NCBI RefSeq assembly: GCF_029784135.1 | Contig: NC_073746.1 | Location: 262,299,598 to 262,363,597, forward strand | Direction: 5' to 3' | From: Toxorhynchites rutilus septentrionalis | Lineage: Eukaryota; Arthropoda; Insecta; Diptera; Culicidae | Length of the DNA: 64,000 nucleotides | Part shown: positions 12,001-21,464 of the stretch, one piece after another | Numbering within the stretch: the first letter of the stretch is position 1 | How the letters are laid out: each line of letters begins with the position of its first letter | Notes under the pieces: model-generated | Told to the model about the DNA's origin: nothing | Database searches by the model: none | Seen by the model: only the letters and a program-made list of their open reading frames with translations | Position numbers and translations under genes: made by a program

Positions 12001-13456
12001 CTCACACCATGTGGCAACTGGTGTTCCGGTGAAACTGGGAAGCGTCAACATTCCGTTCAGGCGCGAACCTAAGATACTTGGTGTGACCATCGACCGGAAA
12101 TTCTCCTTCGCACCGCACTTCCGCAGAACTAAACAAGAATGCGAAAGCCGCCTAAGACTACTACGCACCATCAGCTCGCGTCATCCCAGATGGAACAGGC
12201 ATACCGGGCTGAATATCAGCAGAGCTCTCATCAATAGCCGCATATTCTACGGGGTGGAAGCAACGTGCACCAATAGAAGCGGCTTGATAAGTGTACTTGC
12301 TCCACTCTACAACAGATCGGTGAGGCTCTGCTCAAATCTTTTGCCCGGTACCCCGGCAACAGATGCTTGTGTGGAGGTAGGGGTTCTCCCTTTTCGCTGG
12401 ATCGTTGCAGCTACCATCATCAAACGTGCTCTCAGTTATCTTGAAAAAACCACAGGGAACGATTGTGTGTTGCTCCAGGTGACTAAAGAGATCTATCGCA
12501 GTTACGTTGGAACTGATTTTCCGAAGCTTGCCCGGTTGCACCGCGTGTGCAAACGACCATGGTTCGAGAGAAGAATCAATATCGACACCAGCTTGGCATC
12601 AACACTAGGAGCAAACCCCAGCTCTAGTGTGGCAACAGCGAAGTTCGCGGAACTGGTGAACACAAGATTCCTCCACCACATGCGAGTGTTCACCGACGGA
12701 TCCAAGTGCAACGATTCAGTCGGCATTGGAGTCAGCGGCATTGGAAGGGGCTTATGTCTTAAAATGCCGAAATTGTGCTCGGTTTTTTCGGCGGAAGCGA
12801 CGGCCATAGCACATGCTGTTTGCCGTGTCCCAGCCCATATTCCAGTGGTCGTTTTTACCGACTCGCTTTCGGTGCTCTCAGCTCTGGAAGCGGGAAAATC
12901 ACGGCACCCATTCATTCAGGCAATAGAAATAAACTGCACACCGATGACAACTTTGTGTTGGGTCCCCGGTCACAGCAATATTCATGGCAACGAGCGGGCG
13001 GACACGCTGGCGGCAGCTGGTAGGTCGGCACAGGCATTCGCGACGGACACTGTTCCTGCGGCTGACATTTTCAAAAACTTTAAAAACGAAGCTATCGTTC
13101 ACTTTACGCGACACTGGAGAAGCTCCACCGGGTTGTTAAGTAAAGTTAAAGGCGATTTGACTCGATGGAATGATAGGGACAACAGACGGGAACAAAGGGT
13201 CCTGTCCAGGTTGCGTGCGAGACACACAAGGGTGACCCATGCTCACACGATCTCCAGATGTGATCCACCAATTTGCACAACATGCGACACCAGATTAACA
13301 GTCGAACATATGTTAATCAATTGCCTGGAATATCATGACCTGCGAGAACATTATCAGCTCTCAACATCAATAAGGGATGTTCTCAGCAATGACCCTGTTC
13401 GTGAGGAGGTTCTTCTGTCGTTTTTGAAGGATGCCGGTTTGTTCTGGGAAATTTAA
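8999..13456 (+). CDS. LINE ORF2: endonuclease, reverse transcriptase and RNase H, one internal stop
   Basis: ORF2 has 1485 codons from ATG 8999 to TAA 13454-13456, interrupted only by TAA at 10301-10303. The first ~283 codons are a Ser/Thr/Pro-rich extension holding two copies of a 92-bp repeat. Then comes the endonuclease: IQWNLNGLR, LQETHIRG, LLGDFNAHHTLWG, AIDLSI and SRDHYPIM, all key residues present. The reverse transcriptase has AILDIAKAYNSVW, GVPQGSAL and VYADDIV. RNase H has VFTDGSK, AEATAIAHAV, FTDSLSVLSAL and PGHSNIHGNERADTLA, with all acidic residues kept. A Cys/His segment follows (CDPPICTTCDTRLTVEHMLINC). The internal stop falls in the endonuclease just after the LGDFNAHHTLWG motif, so a full protein would need readthrough. 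The protein would prime reverse transcription at a nicked chromosome. Confidence 0.93.
9362..9453 (+). repeat. 92-bp LINE repeat R1 (in ORF2 N-terminal extension)
   Basis: This is the first of three ungapped 92-bp copies in the element (R1 9362-9453, R2 9677-9768, R3 13472-13563). In the ORF2 frame it encodes ASLPGEVPTSNDEPPAADAA and a little more. The DNA core CTCCGGCGGCAGATGCTGCG is identical in R1 and R2. It ends in CGGGTAAGTTC, a good splice-donor match. It can fold into GAAGT/ACTTC, CCGGGG/CTCCGG, GCAG/CTGC and ACCTGGG/CCCGGGT stems. A role at the RNA level is inferred. Confidence 0.85.
9677..9768 (+). repeat. 92-bp LINE repeat R2 (in ORF2 N-terminal extension)
   Basis: This is the second copy, in frame with ORF2, encoding ASLSGEVPCTNDVPPAADAA and a few more residues. 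Compared with R1 the terminal stem becomes perfect, ACCCGGG with CCCGGGT around a changed loop, and the outer stem is CCGGAG with CTCCGG. It also ends in CGGGTAAGTTC. It lies about 79 bases upstream of the first endonuclease motif. Confidence 0.85.
10301..10303 (+). other. Premature stop codon in LINE ORF2
   Basis: A TAA in the ORF2 frame lies between RRGL and IANIVEN in the endonuclease domain. Both sides stay in the same frame and keep family motifs, so this is a point nonsense change and not a frameshift. It is the only visible inactivating lesion in ORF2. Confidence 0.9.
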
Positions 13457-13878
13457 ATGAGTATCTTCCCTGTAGCATCCCTGTCCGGAGAGGTCCCGAC
13501 TTCAACTGATGAGCCTCCGGCGGCAGGTGCTGCGGGGAGCCTGAGTACAGCCCGTGTGAGTATCATCTTAATCCTCGTAATGAACACACATACTGTTCCT
13601 TTGCTATTTTCAAGAAACGTCACATACGTCGGACTGGAATATTTTTATTGGAAAAAGACGGCTACGAGGAAGTGCAAGAAATGCTGCAAGAGCGCTGCCC
13701 GTCCCCGAGCCCTGTTATGAGAGACTTCGTTTCATACTGATTTTCAAATTCGAAAGTATTAATGTGATGTTCGTTTTCCACTGTCTCATGTAACTGTATT
13801 TGTAACACCATTTACTCTTCGAGAGACGGCGAATGACCTGAAAGGTTAAAGCCGGCAGAAATAAACCAAACCTAATAA
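13457..13878 (+). other. LINE 3' UTR with third repeat copy
   Basis: The region after ORF2 begins with ATG directly abutting the stop (TAAATG). It stays open in the ORF2 frame for 87 codons (13457-13720), ending in a Lys/Cys/Arg-rich stretch ATRKCKKCCKSAARPRAL. It includes repeat R3. The last 40 bases contain CCTGAAAGG and AAAGCCGGC, then AATAAACC and the TAA-type tail. Whether the 87-codon frame is translated is unknown; it may be a by-product of the repeat. Confidence 0.7.
13472..13563 (+). repeat. 92-bp LINE repeat R3 (just after ORF2)
   Basis: The third copy lies 15 bases after the ORF2 stop and remains in the ORF2 frame, reading ASLSGEVPTSTDEPPAAGAA plus a few residues. The outer stem CCGGAG/CTCCGG, the GAGGT/ACTTC hairpin (one G-T wobble) and the GCAG/CTGC hairpin are kept. 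The last stem of R1 and R2 is not. It ends in GTGTGAGTAT, another donor-like word. Confidence 0.85.
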
Positions 13879-15368
13879 TTCAACAGATGTCTATTACTTG
13901 GCTACTTCCCCTCGAGTTGGAAGTTGGCAAAAGTGATCTCGATACTAAAACCCGGAAAAGATCATTCTTCTTCAAAGAGCTATCGACCAATTAGCCTTCT
14001 TCCAGCATTTTCGAAAGTATTCGAAAAAATTATATTAACGCGCATTCTTGCTTTTGCAGATGAGCACAATATATTTTTGGATGAGCAGTTTGGATTCCGA
14101 AAAGGCCACTCTACCATTCCTGGTGTATACGAAACAAATCAGTTCCAAAATCATCTGCCATGGCACTTCTTGATGTTGAAAAAGCATTTGATAATGTTTG
14201 GCATAATGGTCTCATTTACAAGCTTCAGAACTTTGGTTTTCCTACATACTTGATAAAAATAATCAAAAATTATCTTTCTGATAGAGCATTCAATGTTTCT
14301 ATAAACAATATTTCGTCAGAGAAATTCATCGTGAATGCAGGTGTTCCTCAAAGATCCATCTTGGGACCAATTCTTTTCAATATCTACACATAAGATATTC
14401 CCGCTCTCCCATCTGATGGGAAACTGTCAGAAGTATCACAGAACTAAGATCTAAACTCCAAAGAGGATTAAACGCTTTGTCTGGATATTTCAATAATTGA
14501 AAAATATGCATAAATGCAGCAAAGGCACAAGTCATATTGTTTCCCCACAAGAATACACCAAAGCTTGTTCCTTCTGAAAACATGACAGTCAGTCTTAATG
14601 GCAATAGTATTGAATGGTCTTCAGAAGTAGAGTATCTGGGTCTAACTTTCGATCGAAAGCTTACCTTCAGAGCACACATTGACAAAACAGACACAAGATG
14701 CAACATTTTAATCAGGTCATTGTATCCCCTGATCAATAGATACTGTCGATCATCTCTAAAGAATAAGCTCACAGTATTTAAACAAATAATATTTCCAGTT
14801 ATTGCATATGCGATGCCCGTTTGGGAATACTGTGCTCCAACACACAAATTAAAACTTCAATACATACAAAACAAAATTCTTCCCAGAACGCGAAATTCGG
14901 AGATACACCAGCTGGCCGGGATTAAAACCTTGGATGAAATTATCAATAATAATTGCATGAAATTTGAACAGAGTTGCGCTCTCTCAATACACGGAATAAT
15001 ACAAAATCTGTATGATTATGCTGCCTGACTTTCTGGTCGTTACCTTCAAGGTAACGGCTATGGACTAGGGTAGATATATTTATTTCCAGTTAGATAAGTA
15101 GTTTAAGTTGGGACAATGTAAATAATTTGAGGAGGGTATCTTATAAATTAGATTTAGGTATAAAAAAAAGGTAAAAAAAACTAGAAAAGTTTAGGCATGA
15201 TTTTACAATAGGAATATAAAACAATCGGATAATGTGTATGATGAAAATCATCACAGAACATGGCATTGCAACTTAAAGATGTAGAACCCTAGGTTGATCA
15301 CTTCAAATGTAGTATTATATTATAATGTAAACCAAACTAAGAAATAAAAACGAATTCAAGTGAAAAAA
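13879..15368 (+). mobile_element. Jockey-clade LINE, 3' half
   Basis: This part resumes the LINE interrupted at 7294. It starts with the second copy of TTCAACAGATGT (13879-13890). It holds the reverse transcriptase and C-terminal region, a 3' UTR of about 320 bases, AATAAA at about 15343-15348 and an A-rich tail (GTGAAAAAAAAG). It stops where histone-repeat sequence (CCGTAACGATCATTCT) resumes at about 15371. Confidence 0.9.
13891..15028 (+). pseudogene. Jockey LINE ORF2 C-terminal part: reverse transcriptase, FADD box deleted
   Basis: The reverse transcriptase is read in three frames. It starts with SYRPISLLPAFSKVFEKII and FLDEQFGFRKGHST. After a shift near 14160 it continues ALLDVEKAFDNVWHNG (first catalytic Asp) and NAGVPQRSILGPILFNIYT, then stops (14391-14393). 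The part that should carry the FADD catalytic box is missing; the sequence jumps to the thumb region. From about 14537 it reads VEYLGLTFDRKLTFRAHI and ends with a short tail at 15026-15028. No RNase H follows, which supports Jockey rather than the I clade. Loss of the Asp pair makes it inactive. Confidence 0.9.
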
Positions 15369-15452
15369 AAGAGCCGTAACGATCATTCTCATCCAAACCG
15401 TACACCACATCGTTTCGCATCACAACACATCAACAAACCAACACAAGCAGCC

Positions 15453-15693
15453 ATGTCTGGACATGGCAAAGGAGAAAAAGTGAAGGGAAAGGCAAAATCC
15501 CGCTCGAACCGTGTTGGTCTGCAATTCCCCGTAGGTATATTCGCCAATTGCTCCGCAAGGGTAGCTAGGCTGAGCGCGTTAGTACCAGTGTACCAGTCCA
15601 CCTAGTCGGCGTTATGTAGTTTCGGCCGCCAAAGTGATCGAGTTAGCTGGCAAAGCTGCTCGCGACGATAAGAAAACCCGCATTCAGAACAGA
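15453..15693 (+). pseudogene. Histone H2A pseudogene, N-terminal two thirds
   Basis: ATG 15453 opens a frame reading MSGHGKGEKVKGKAKSRSNR then VGLQFPVG, a close match to the start of histone H2A. After about 28 codons a 1-base shift moves the reading to IRQLLRKGS (stop) AERV, and later to VIELAGKAARDDKKTRI. These are the H2A alpha-1, alpha-2 and following segments, so homology runs to roughly residue 80 of a ~124-residue protein. Beyond KKTRI the sequence is no longer histone. The canonical family sequence is recalled knowledge; a search was not run. Frameshifts and internal stops rule out a working histone. A 5' leader of histone type precedes it, and a histone 3' stem-loop lies downstream on the same strand. 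Confidence 0.9.
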
Positions 15694-16519
15694 CCTCATT
15701 CGGTTCGGTGGACATCAAGACAACAACAGGCAGTTGCAGCGAGTGGTGAGTGGCAAACGCAATCGCAAAACGGCAGCAGGTATCAGAAGAAAAAAAGTTT
15801 GTTCTTTATACAATCTGCTTTGGTGGCAAATCCAGAACAAGGCGGCATCGAGGGCGTTCGAAATGTTTTTTTTCAAAACCACGAGTACTAAGTTTTCTAA
15901 ATTGGAACCATTCCATAAAACGCTTAACAGGGCCATTAAACCTTTCAAAAAAGAGTTTACGAAATACAGTTCAATACTTTCTAAAACAATATCCAAAATA
16001 ATAATAAAACACAAATTGATTTTTTCATAATTTATTTGCCAGTATATGATGAGTATGAAAATTTGGCAGTTGTTCTGAGTTTATTGATGGTTGGGGACAT
16101 TCCCGATTATTAAATTTTCACCAATTCTTAAATTGCTTCCAGATTGAAAGTACAGTAATTTACATTTAGCTGGACATTTAGCTAATTGGACGGAAATATG
16201 TAATGCGACATATTTATTTGGACATTTTTGTAAACATAGAGTTCGGGGGTCCAAATTATGACCCCACATTGACAGTCGACACTGTACCACTGTCATCGTA
16301 AATATTCAATTACAGGTTAAAATCGTCTCCAATGCGACACTGAGTGGTGCTTCGGCACGTCGCATTAAATGTAATTTACTGAACAACATGTCACAAGCTG
16401 GATGGGAAGAAATTTTCCAACTGTGATAGCTGTGGCGAGTGGCAAACGCAATCGCTAAACAGGAAGGTTTAACCGAACAAGATGGGGATATCGAGTGATA
16501 ACAAAAACACAACACCAAA

Positions 16520-16535
16520 GGTTCTTTTCAGAACC
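16520..16535 (+). terminator. Histone-type 3' stem-loop, perfect
   Basis: GGTTCTTTTCAGAACC forms a 6-bp stem with a TTTC loop and is followed by ACCA. This is the signature of replication-dependent histone mRNA 3' ends, normally bound by SLBP. It is on the same strand as the H2A pseudogene about 830 bases upstream, so the copied unit came from a replication-dependent histone gene including its 3' end. Confidence 0.9.
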
Positions 16536-16924
16536 ACCAACATGTTCATAAAAAGTAAACAGTAAACTAATACATTTTTCAGGTTGATAGGTAGGTATTC
16601 ACGTAGGAGAAGAAAATAAAACAATATATTTAAAATATATATTTAACAAAAGCTATCCCCTTTGTATAGTCCTACGTCACTCCGGTTATGTCCCCGACAT
16701 TACCCACCCGTCTTTTTTTAGCTTTTAGTGCATTATCTGTATTTTTATTATGTTTAATCCCAACGGAACCGTTTAACTTAAATTTTTGTTTTCCTTTTTT
16801 TATTTTGTAGTTTTTAATACATTATTTGTATTATTAGCATATTTCTCTATAATAAAACCATTTAACTTTTTTTTAAACTTTTAGTTCTCACCAAATTTTT
16901 CTCGTAATATTTTTATGATGTACT

Positions 16925-17465
16925 GTATTCTATTAGTCAAATCATTTCATTCAATACCAACATTGAGGGGATTGCTAAAATACATGGTACCTACCCCACA
17001 GAAATTCAAATATACAAACAAACAGGTCAAGTTGAATGAAACAATTTAAAAAAGTAATTGGTTATTTGGAGACTGCGGCCATCTTGGATTTGGATTTTTC
17101 ATTATCTACTACGTTCTAATAGCACTTACATTTGATATCCATAATTATGGGGTGTTGAAAAAAAAAATTCACCGTTTCACCGTTTTGTAGTGGTGGTCAT
17201 TTTGGATTTGATTTTTTTATAAATAACTATGTTCTACTAGTCAAGCCCTTTCATTCGATACTTCTATTGATGAGGTTTTTTAAAAAATATATACATTACG
17301 CCATTTTGTGGTGGCAGCCAACTGGATTTGCATTTTTTTATAAATAAATGTGATCTACTAATCAAGCCCTTTTTTTTGATACCCATATTGATGGGGTTCT
17401 GAGAAAATATGTAATCCGCCATTTAGTAGCGGCCGCCATTTTGGATACCAATTGAACATCATTGA
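16925..17465 (-). repeat. Tandem ~120-bp repeat with GCGGCCATTTTGGAT core
   Basis: Four or more diverged units carry a core like GCCGCCATTTTGGAT. They also share TAAATA..TTCTACTAGTCAAGCCC-type words and ATATTGATGGGGTTCTGAGAAA. The family recurs in the opposite direction at 55690-56130 and again at 56970-57050. A shared lead-in (ACAGGTCAAGTTGAATGAAA) is found at 17025 and 56948. No coding potential is seen. Confidence 0.8.
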
Positions 17466-17725
17466 AGCCGTTATTCTTACCCGTTTCACGACTCTAGTCC
17501 ATATTTTTGATGATGAATGAAGTCGCATTGTGCAGCACATTAAATTCATCAGACAATGTTATCTTTTTAGTACCCTTTTCGAACCTTTGAATTATGTCCA
17601 ATTTATTTTTAGCGTTAAATATTTTTGTGCATTTCAACTCACTTTGGGCAGTGAATGTTTAGGTAGTGAAACAAATGATACTTCAAGTTATTGCCTGATT
17701 TCGATATTAAAAGTATTTTAGTAAA
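17466..17725. other. Spacer, nothing recognised
   Basis: This is AT-rich sequence between the tandem repeat and a pogo-like end. There is a 63-codon chance frame at 17530-17721 without motifs. Confidence 0.4.
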
Positions 17726-17880
17726 TAGAAGCGATAATGTGTCGTTATATGGAAGGTCGTTATAGAGAAATGTCGCAATAAAGAAAAGAATTTCTATGCG
17801 ATTTTGAAGGGACATTCAAACATGTCGTTATAGAGTGATTTGTCGCTATAAAGATTGTCGTTATAGAGAGCTTTGACTGT
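17726..17880. mobile_element. Pogo/Tigger-like element end (solo right end)
   Basis: Three repeats of GTCGTTATAGAG-type words, with TGTCGCTATAAAG between them, end in GAGAGCTTTGACTGTATA. Read on the minus strand the tip is CAGTCAAAGCTCTC preceded by TA. Several pogo-like families in this window share this style. No matching left end is visible, so this is a truncated copy. Confidence 0.65.
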
Positions 17881-18129
17881 ATATAGACACTCTCGTCTTC
17901 GTGCTGCTACATTGCATAGTTTGCTATATTACTTGTTTTTGACAGAACAACTGGGAGAGCACAAACTGCGTTTACCAATCGACCATTCAGAGCGTAGGAT
18001 TTTCGTTTAGATAATGCATGCCTTTTTCCAATTGTAGGTCTCAAACAATATATAACGGATCTTTCATTAAAGACTTGTCACTTGTTGTTTTGAGATATTG
18101 AGTATAAATTTATTCTGATTGTAGTTCAA

Positions 18130-18775
18130 CTCTTATTTTTTGAAAATGAAATTCGTTTTCGGTCAAATGACCATCAAAGTCCCATTTACAGTGATCGATC
18201 TATTAAATCCAATTTTCCACTATTCGGCCTCACATTTCAACCTGAATGTTTCGAATTTCACGTTAGATGTTGTCTCTGAGCCCTTCTAAAGTAGCTGGCT
18301 TGTTGGCATAGACCAGTGACTTGACATAGCTCCATAAAAAGAAATCCAATGGCGTCAAATCAAATGAACGAGGCGGACAATTGATAGGTCCATTACTTGG
18401 AATAACACGTTCACCAAACTTACTTTTCAATAAATCCGTTGCAACTTGCGCTATGTGGCAAGTGGCATCGTCTTGTTGAAACCACAAATCATTGAAGTTT
18501 AGATCATCCAATGCTGACCAAAAATAGTCTTCCAATGACGGTCGTTCTCATCGACGAGGAAATACGACCCAATCACTCCTCCGACATAAAAATCACTCCA
18601 AACAGTATTTTTTGCAGATGCAATGGTGATCCTTGGGTTTTCATCTGACCAATAACGCATATTTTGCTCGTTGGCAAAGTCATTCAGCCAGAAATGAACC
18701 TCATCACTGAAGATGATTTTGTCATCCTTCGCGGTTATTTTCCTTGGGCGTCCAGTCATTTCGGATTTTTTGCGG
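18130..18775 (-). pseudogene. DD41D-type mariner-related transposase, fragment
   Basis: Minus-strand transposase sequence carries IIFSDEVHFWLNDF (first Asp), then in another frame FQQDDATCHIAQV (second Asp) and PPRSFDLTPLDFFLW (third Asp). I count 41 residues between the second and third Asp. That spacing is known for the rosa-like DD41D group of the IS630-Tc1-mariner superfamily. A frameshift separates the first Asp (to about 18500) from the rest. The C-terminus decays after 18263. At 18775 the sequence is cut by a SINE flanked by TTTTGCGG. Some N-terminal sequence may continue beyond 19006, but I could not read it confidently. Confidence 0.85.
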
Positions 18776-19005
18776 TCGTGGAGGCCTAACATGCCGGGGG
18801 TTCCGGTTTGATTCCCGTTCTGGTCGGGGGAATTTTTCGTCAAAGAAATTTCCTCCGTCTTGCACTGTGGTCACGCATATTCTAGAGCTTGCCACCCAGA
18901 ATGCGTTCAAGGCGTGTTACTTGGCATAGAAATCTTAACTAAGTACTAATAAAAATGATGCAAGTAATACAGCGTTGAGACGGCGAAGTTCTTCTAGGAA
19001 CGACG
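18776..19005 (+). mobile_element. tRNA-related SINE with 8-bp target duplication
   Basis: It starts with a degraded tRNA-like head, GGTTTGATTCCCGTTC being a good B box. A body follows with GGAATTTTTCGTCAAAG, GCTTGCCACCCAGAATGC, AAAAATGATGCAAGTAATAC and GTTGAGACGGCGAAG. It is flanked by TTTTGCGG at 18768-18775 and 19006-19013. It sits inside the DD41D transposase remnant. The A box is poor, so the 5' end is diverged or shortened. Confidence 0.85.
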
Positions 19006-19279
19006 TTTTGCGGATAACAATCCGCTGTGTTTCCGTGCAATTATGTACGCGATCAATTTTTTGTTGACTGTAACTAGAATTCGAAAATTGAAATCTTACA
19101 TACTTCTTGTTTACATGATAAATACTTATTAGATGTACCGGTAAGTTTCTTCGGTTTTATAACAGGTGTCGTAACTTGATTATTATTCCTTTGAATCAAA
19201 TTTCCAGACATTCTTTGGAAAGCCACTGCCTTTGCGCGTGTTTTTCAGTATATGTCAAAAAGTTGAAGCGTGAACAACA

Positions 19280-20200
19280 TAGTTTTTTTCCACTTCGAAT
19301 ATGTCGAGTGTTACTTCATTACTTCAATATGAAGAAAACAATTTGGTGGAAGCTTATGGAATTTTACGTGTCAAACGTGGTTTGCACGGTTGAAAAGTGG
19401 TTATTTTGGCTTGGGAGACGAAGAACGTTCCGGACCGCCAAAAAAGTTTGAAGAAGGCTTTACTCAATCAAGATCGGTCACAAACGCAACAAGAAACTGC
19501 AGACACACTTGGAGTAGCTCAGCAAACCATATCCAATCATTTAAAATCAATGGGTGCCGTATGAATTGAAGCCACGAGACGTCGAATGCCATTTTTTCAC
19601 GTGCGTACAACTACTCCAACGGCATAAAAGAAAGGTTTTTTTTGCATCGAATAGTTACTGGCGATGAAAAGTGGATCCTTTACGACAAGCGTCGGGCAAC
19701 GTATGGATACCTCGGCCATGCATCAATGCTATCTATTTGGTGGGACCAGCTGGGTGTGGTGTACTGTGAGCTGCTAAAACCGAATGAAACCATTATGGGG
19801 GACCTCTACCGACGACAATTGATGCGTTTGAGCCTTGCACTGAAGGAAAAACGGTCACAATACGAACAAAAACACGATAAAGTTATTTTGCAGCACAACA
19901 ATGTTCGGCCGCATGTCGCAAAACAGGTCATAACATACTAGGAAACGCTGAAATGTGAGGTCCTATTCCGCCCACCGTATTCTCCAGACATTAATTCATC
20001 CGATTGCTACCTTTTTCGATCGATGCAACATGGCCTGCTTGACCAGCACTTCTCCAATTTTGATGAAGTCAAAAATTGGATCGATTCGTGGTTAACCGAC
20101 AAACCGGCCGATTATTTCCGCAGAGGGGTTCCGTGAATTGCCAGAAAGATGAGAAAAAGTTGTGACTAGCGATGGGCAATACTTTGAATATTAAATTTGT
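19280..20200 (+). pseudogene. Mariner transposase, D34D type, decayed
   Basis: The N-terminal part (about 19280-19640) is scattered over frames, with FNMKKT and later sequence like a DNA-binding domain. The catalytic core is in one frame from 19642: VTGDEKWILYDK (first Asp), LSIWWDQLGVVYCELLKPNE, then LQHNNVRPHVAK, in which the second catalytic Asp has become Asn. A TAG at 19939-19941 follows. The frame then reads RPPYSPDINSSDCYLF (third Asp) and YFRRGVP before a stop near 20139. Spacing between the second and third positions is 34. The terminal inverted repeats are not clear. The mutated catalytic residue and stops make it inactive. It belongs to a different lineage from the mariner at 1-1083. 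Confidence 0.9.
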
Positions 20201-21464
20201 AACCATTTTTGCAGAATAGAGCATTAATTTTTGAAGAAAAAAAACGAAGAAACTTACTGGTACTTCTATTACCAGAATCCGAAAAACACAAAATACCACT
20301 GAAAAACAATCGATTTTCTTTAAAAATCGATCGAAACAACACTCGAAACAGCCGGAACGAGGAACTGGTCCTAAATTTTGTCGCGTCATTTTAGTTGTTA
20401 AGTATGCTTAAAGCGCATTTTTCAACGAATTACTATTGTTTTTACTACAGATGTTCTAAATTTCTTCGAACAATGCAAATAAATTTATAAATGGATTGAA
20501 GCGCTGGATTGGATTATTTTTGCTCAAAGTTTTATCACATTCTTTTTTTGAACGAGCAGTGGTCTCAATGTTTTGTCCGACATTCTATGTGCGAGTGACT
20601 ACTTTATTTTCACACTAAAAAATGTTTGATTTTTTAAGATTTTTTGTACTAATGTAAAATGTACTATTTTTATTTTTATCATGAATTATTATAAATGTAT
20701 TATCTTTTGGGTGACCACATTGTCCCCATTTCCCCTACGATTTATGAAGCACAGAAATGCATAGAACAATTGAGGCACAGATAATGGAGGACGAATGGTT
20801 TGGACGATGTCGGAAACGACATCATATAATCAGTATCTTTTCGTCAAGTTTTCAGAAAGGAAGGACAAAGTTATAAAGAGTAATGAAAAATATTTCATTT
20901 GAAATAATTTGTTCTGGGACCAATATAAATTAAGGTCCTATTAGTAGATTGAGTTTCGAATCGTGTAAAATCAGTGGAGATCAACCGCTGAATCTTTTGT
21001 CTCTCACAATGTTCTAACCATGTGCAAAATACCGAAGGAGAGTCCTCGCAAAACCCGGGCAGACGGAACAGATGGCGACTAAAAGTCGTCATAAAAATCA
21101 AACAGCTTCGGAGCGATAATATCGATAAAATATTGACGGCATCAATACCCACTTGGCAATTTCCGTGAACGGTTTGCGAAAACAATGATAATGGATATCT
21201 TGCGGAGTTGGCATTTCCACATCTCCACCATCGCCCGGTGATTGATTGTGGGTTGTTTTTATGATTATATTCGTATGCTTTTAGTAGTCCCAGTAATCGC
21301 ACTCATAATAATTTTGTTGTTTACATCCGTTCAGTGCTCTGTAATGTTGGAGATATATGAATACGAGTCAACAAGCGCTTATATGATTTCTATTTGCTAT
21401 GTTAGTTTTTATTTTATTATTTCTAGCACAATGACTGAAATGATAGTTCGATTCGAATCAACTA
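20201..21464. other. Spacer with one MITE-end remnant
   Basis: There is no recognised gene. At about 20710-20740 the words GTGACCACATTGTCCCC and ATTTCCCCTA match, on the minus strand, the G-rich tips of the MITEs at 42782 and 31641, so a solo end is present. An open frame at 20895-21302 (minus, 135 codons) and one at 21242-21508 (plus, 88 codons, hydrophobic) show no family motif. Confidence 0.45.

Larger units (their letters stand above)
7295..13878 (+). mobile_element. Nearly full-length RNase H-bearing LINE (I-clade-like), inserted in the Jockey LINE
   Basis: This is a 6.6-kb non-LTR retrotransposon with a 5' UTR starting GTCAGTTCATGTAG at the duplication, ORF1 (7681-9015), ORF2 (8999-13456) and a 3' UTR ending AATAAACCAAACCTAATAA. 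The tail has TAA repeats rather than poly(A), as in I-factor-like elements. ORF2 carries endonuclease, reverse transcriptase and RNase H, which argues for the I group (MosquI-like) or a neighbouring clade such as Loner. The tight 12-bp duplication and near-complete ORFs suggest a fairly young insertion. It has one premature stop in ORF2. The element carries three copies of a 92-bp motif (separate entries). Confidence 0.93.
15369..16715 (+). repeat. Histone H2A-derived repeat, main part (plus-strand copy)
   Basis: This continues the repeat begun at 4161-4563. It holds a leader (15371-15452), H2A coding sequence (15453-15693), about 800 bases of AT-rich non-H2A sequence, a perfect histone-type stem-loop (16520-16535), and an end block with TATAGTCCTACGTCACTCC (about 16658-16676) and GACATTACCCACCCGTC. 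The whole 3' section is repeated in inverse orientation at 31785-33230. Both ends carry GACGTAGGACTA-like words in inverted orientation, so the unit resembles a DNA element with short terminal inverted repeats that captured a histone gene. Alternatively it is a duplicated histone locus fragment that has been amplified. Confidence 0.8.

Noticed and set aside
15453..15693. A working histone H2A gene
   Set aside because: The start and several motifs are right, but a frameshift, in-frame stops and loss of the C-terminal third rule out a functional protein.
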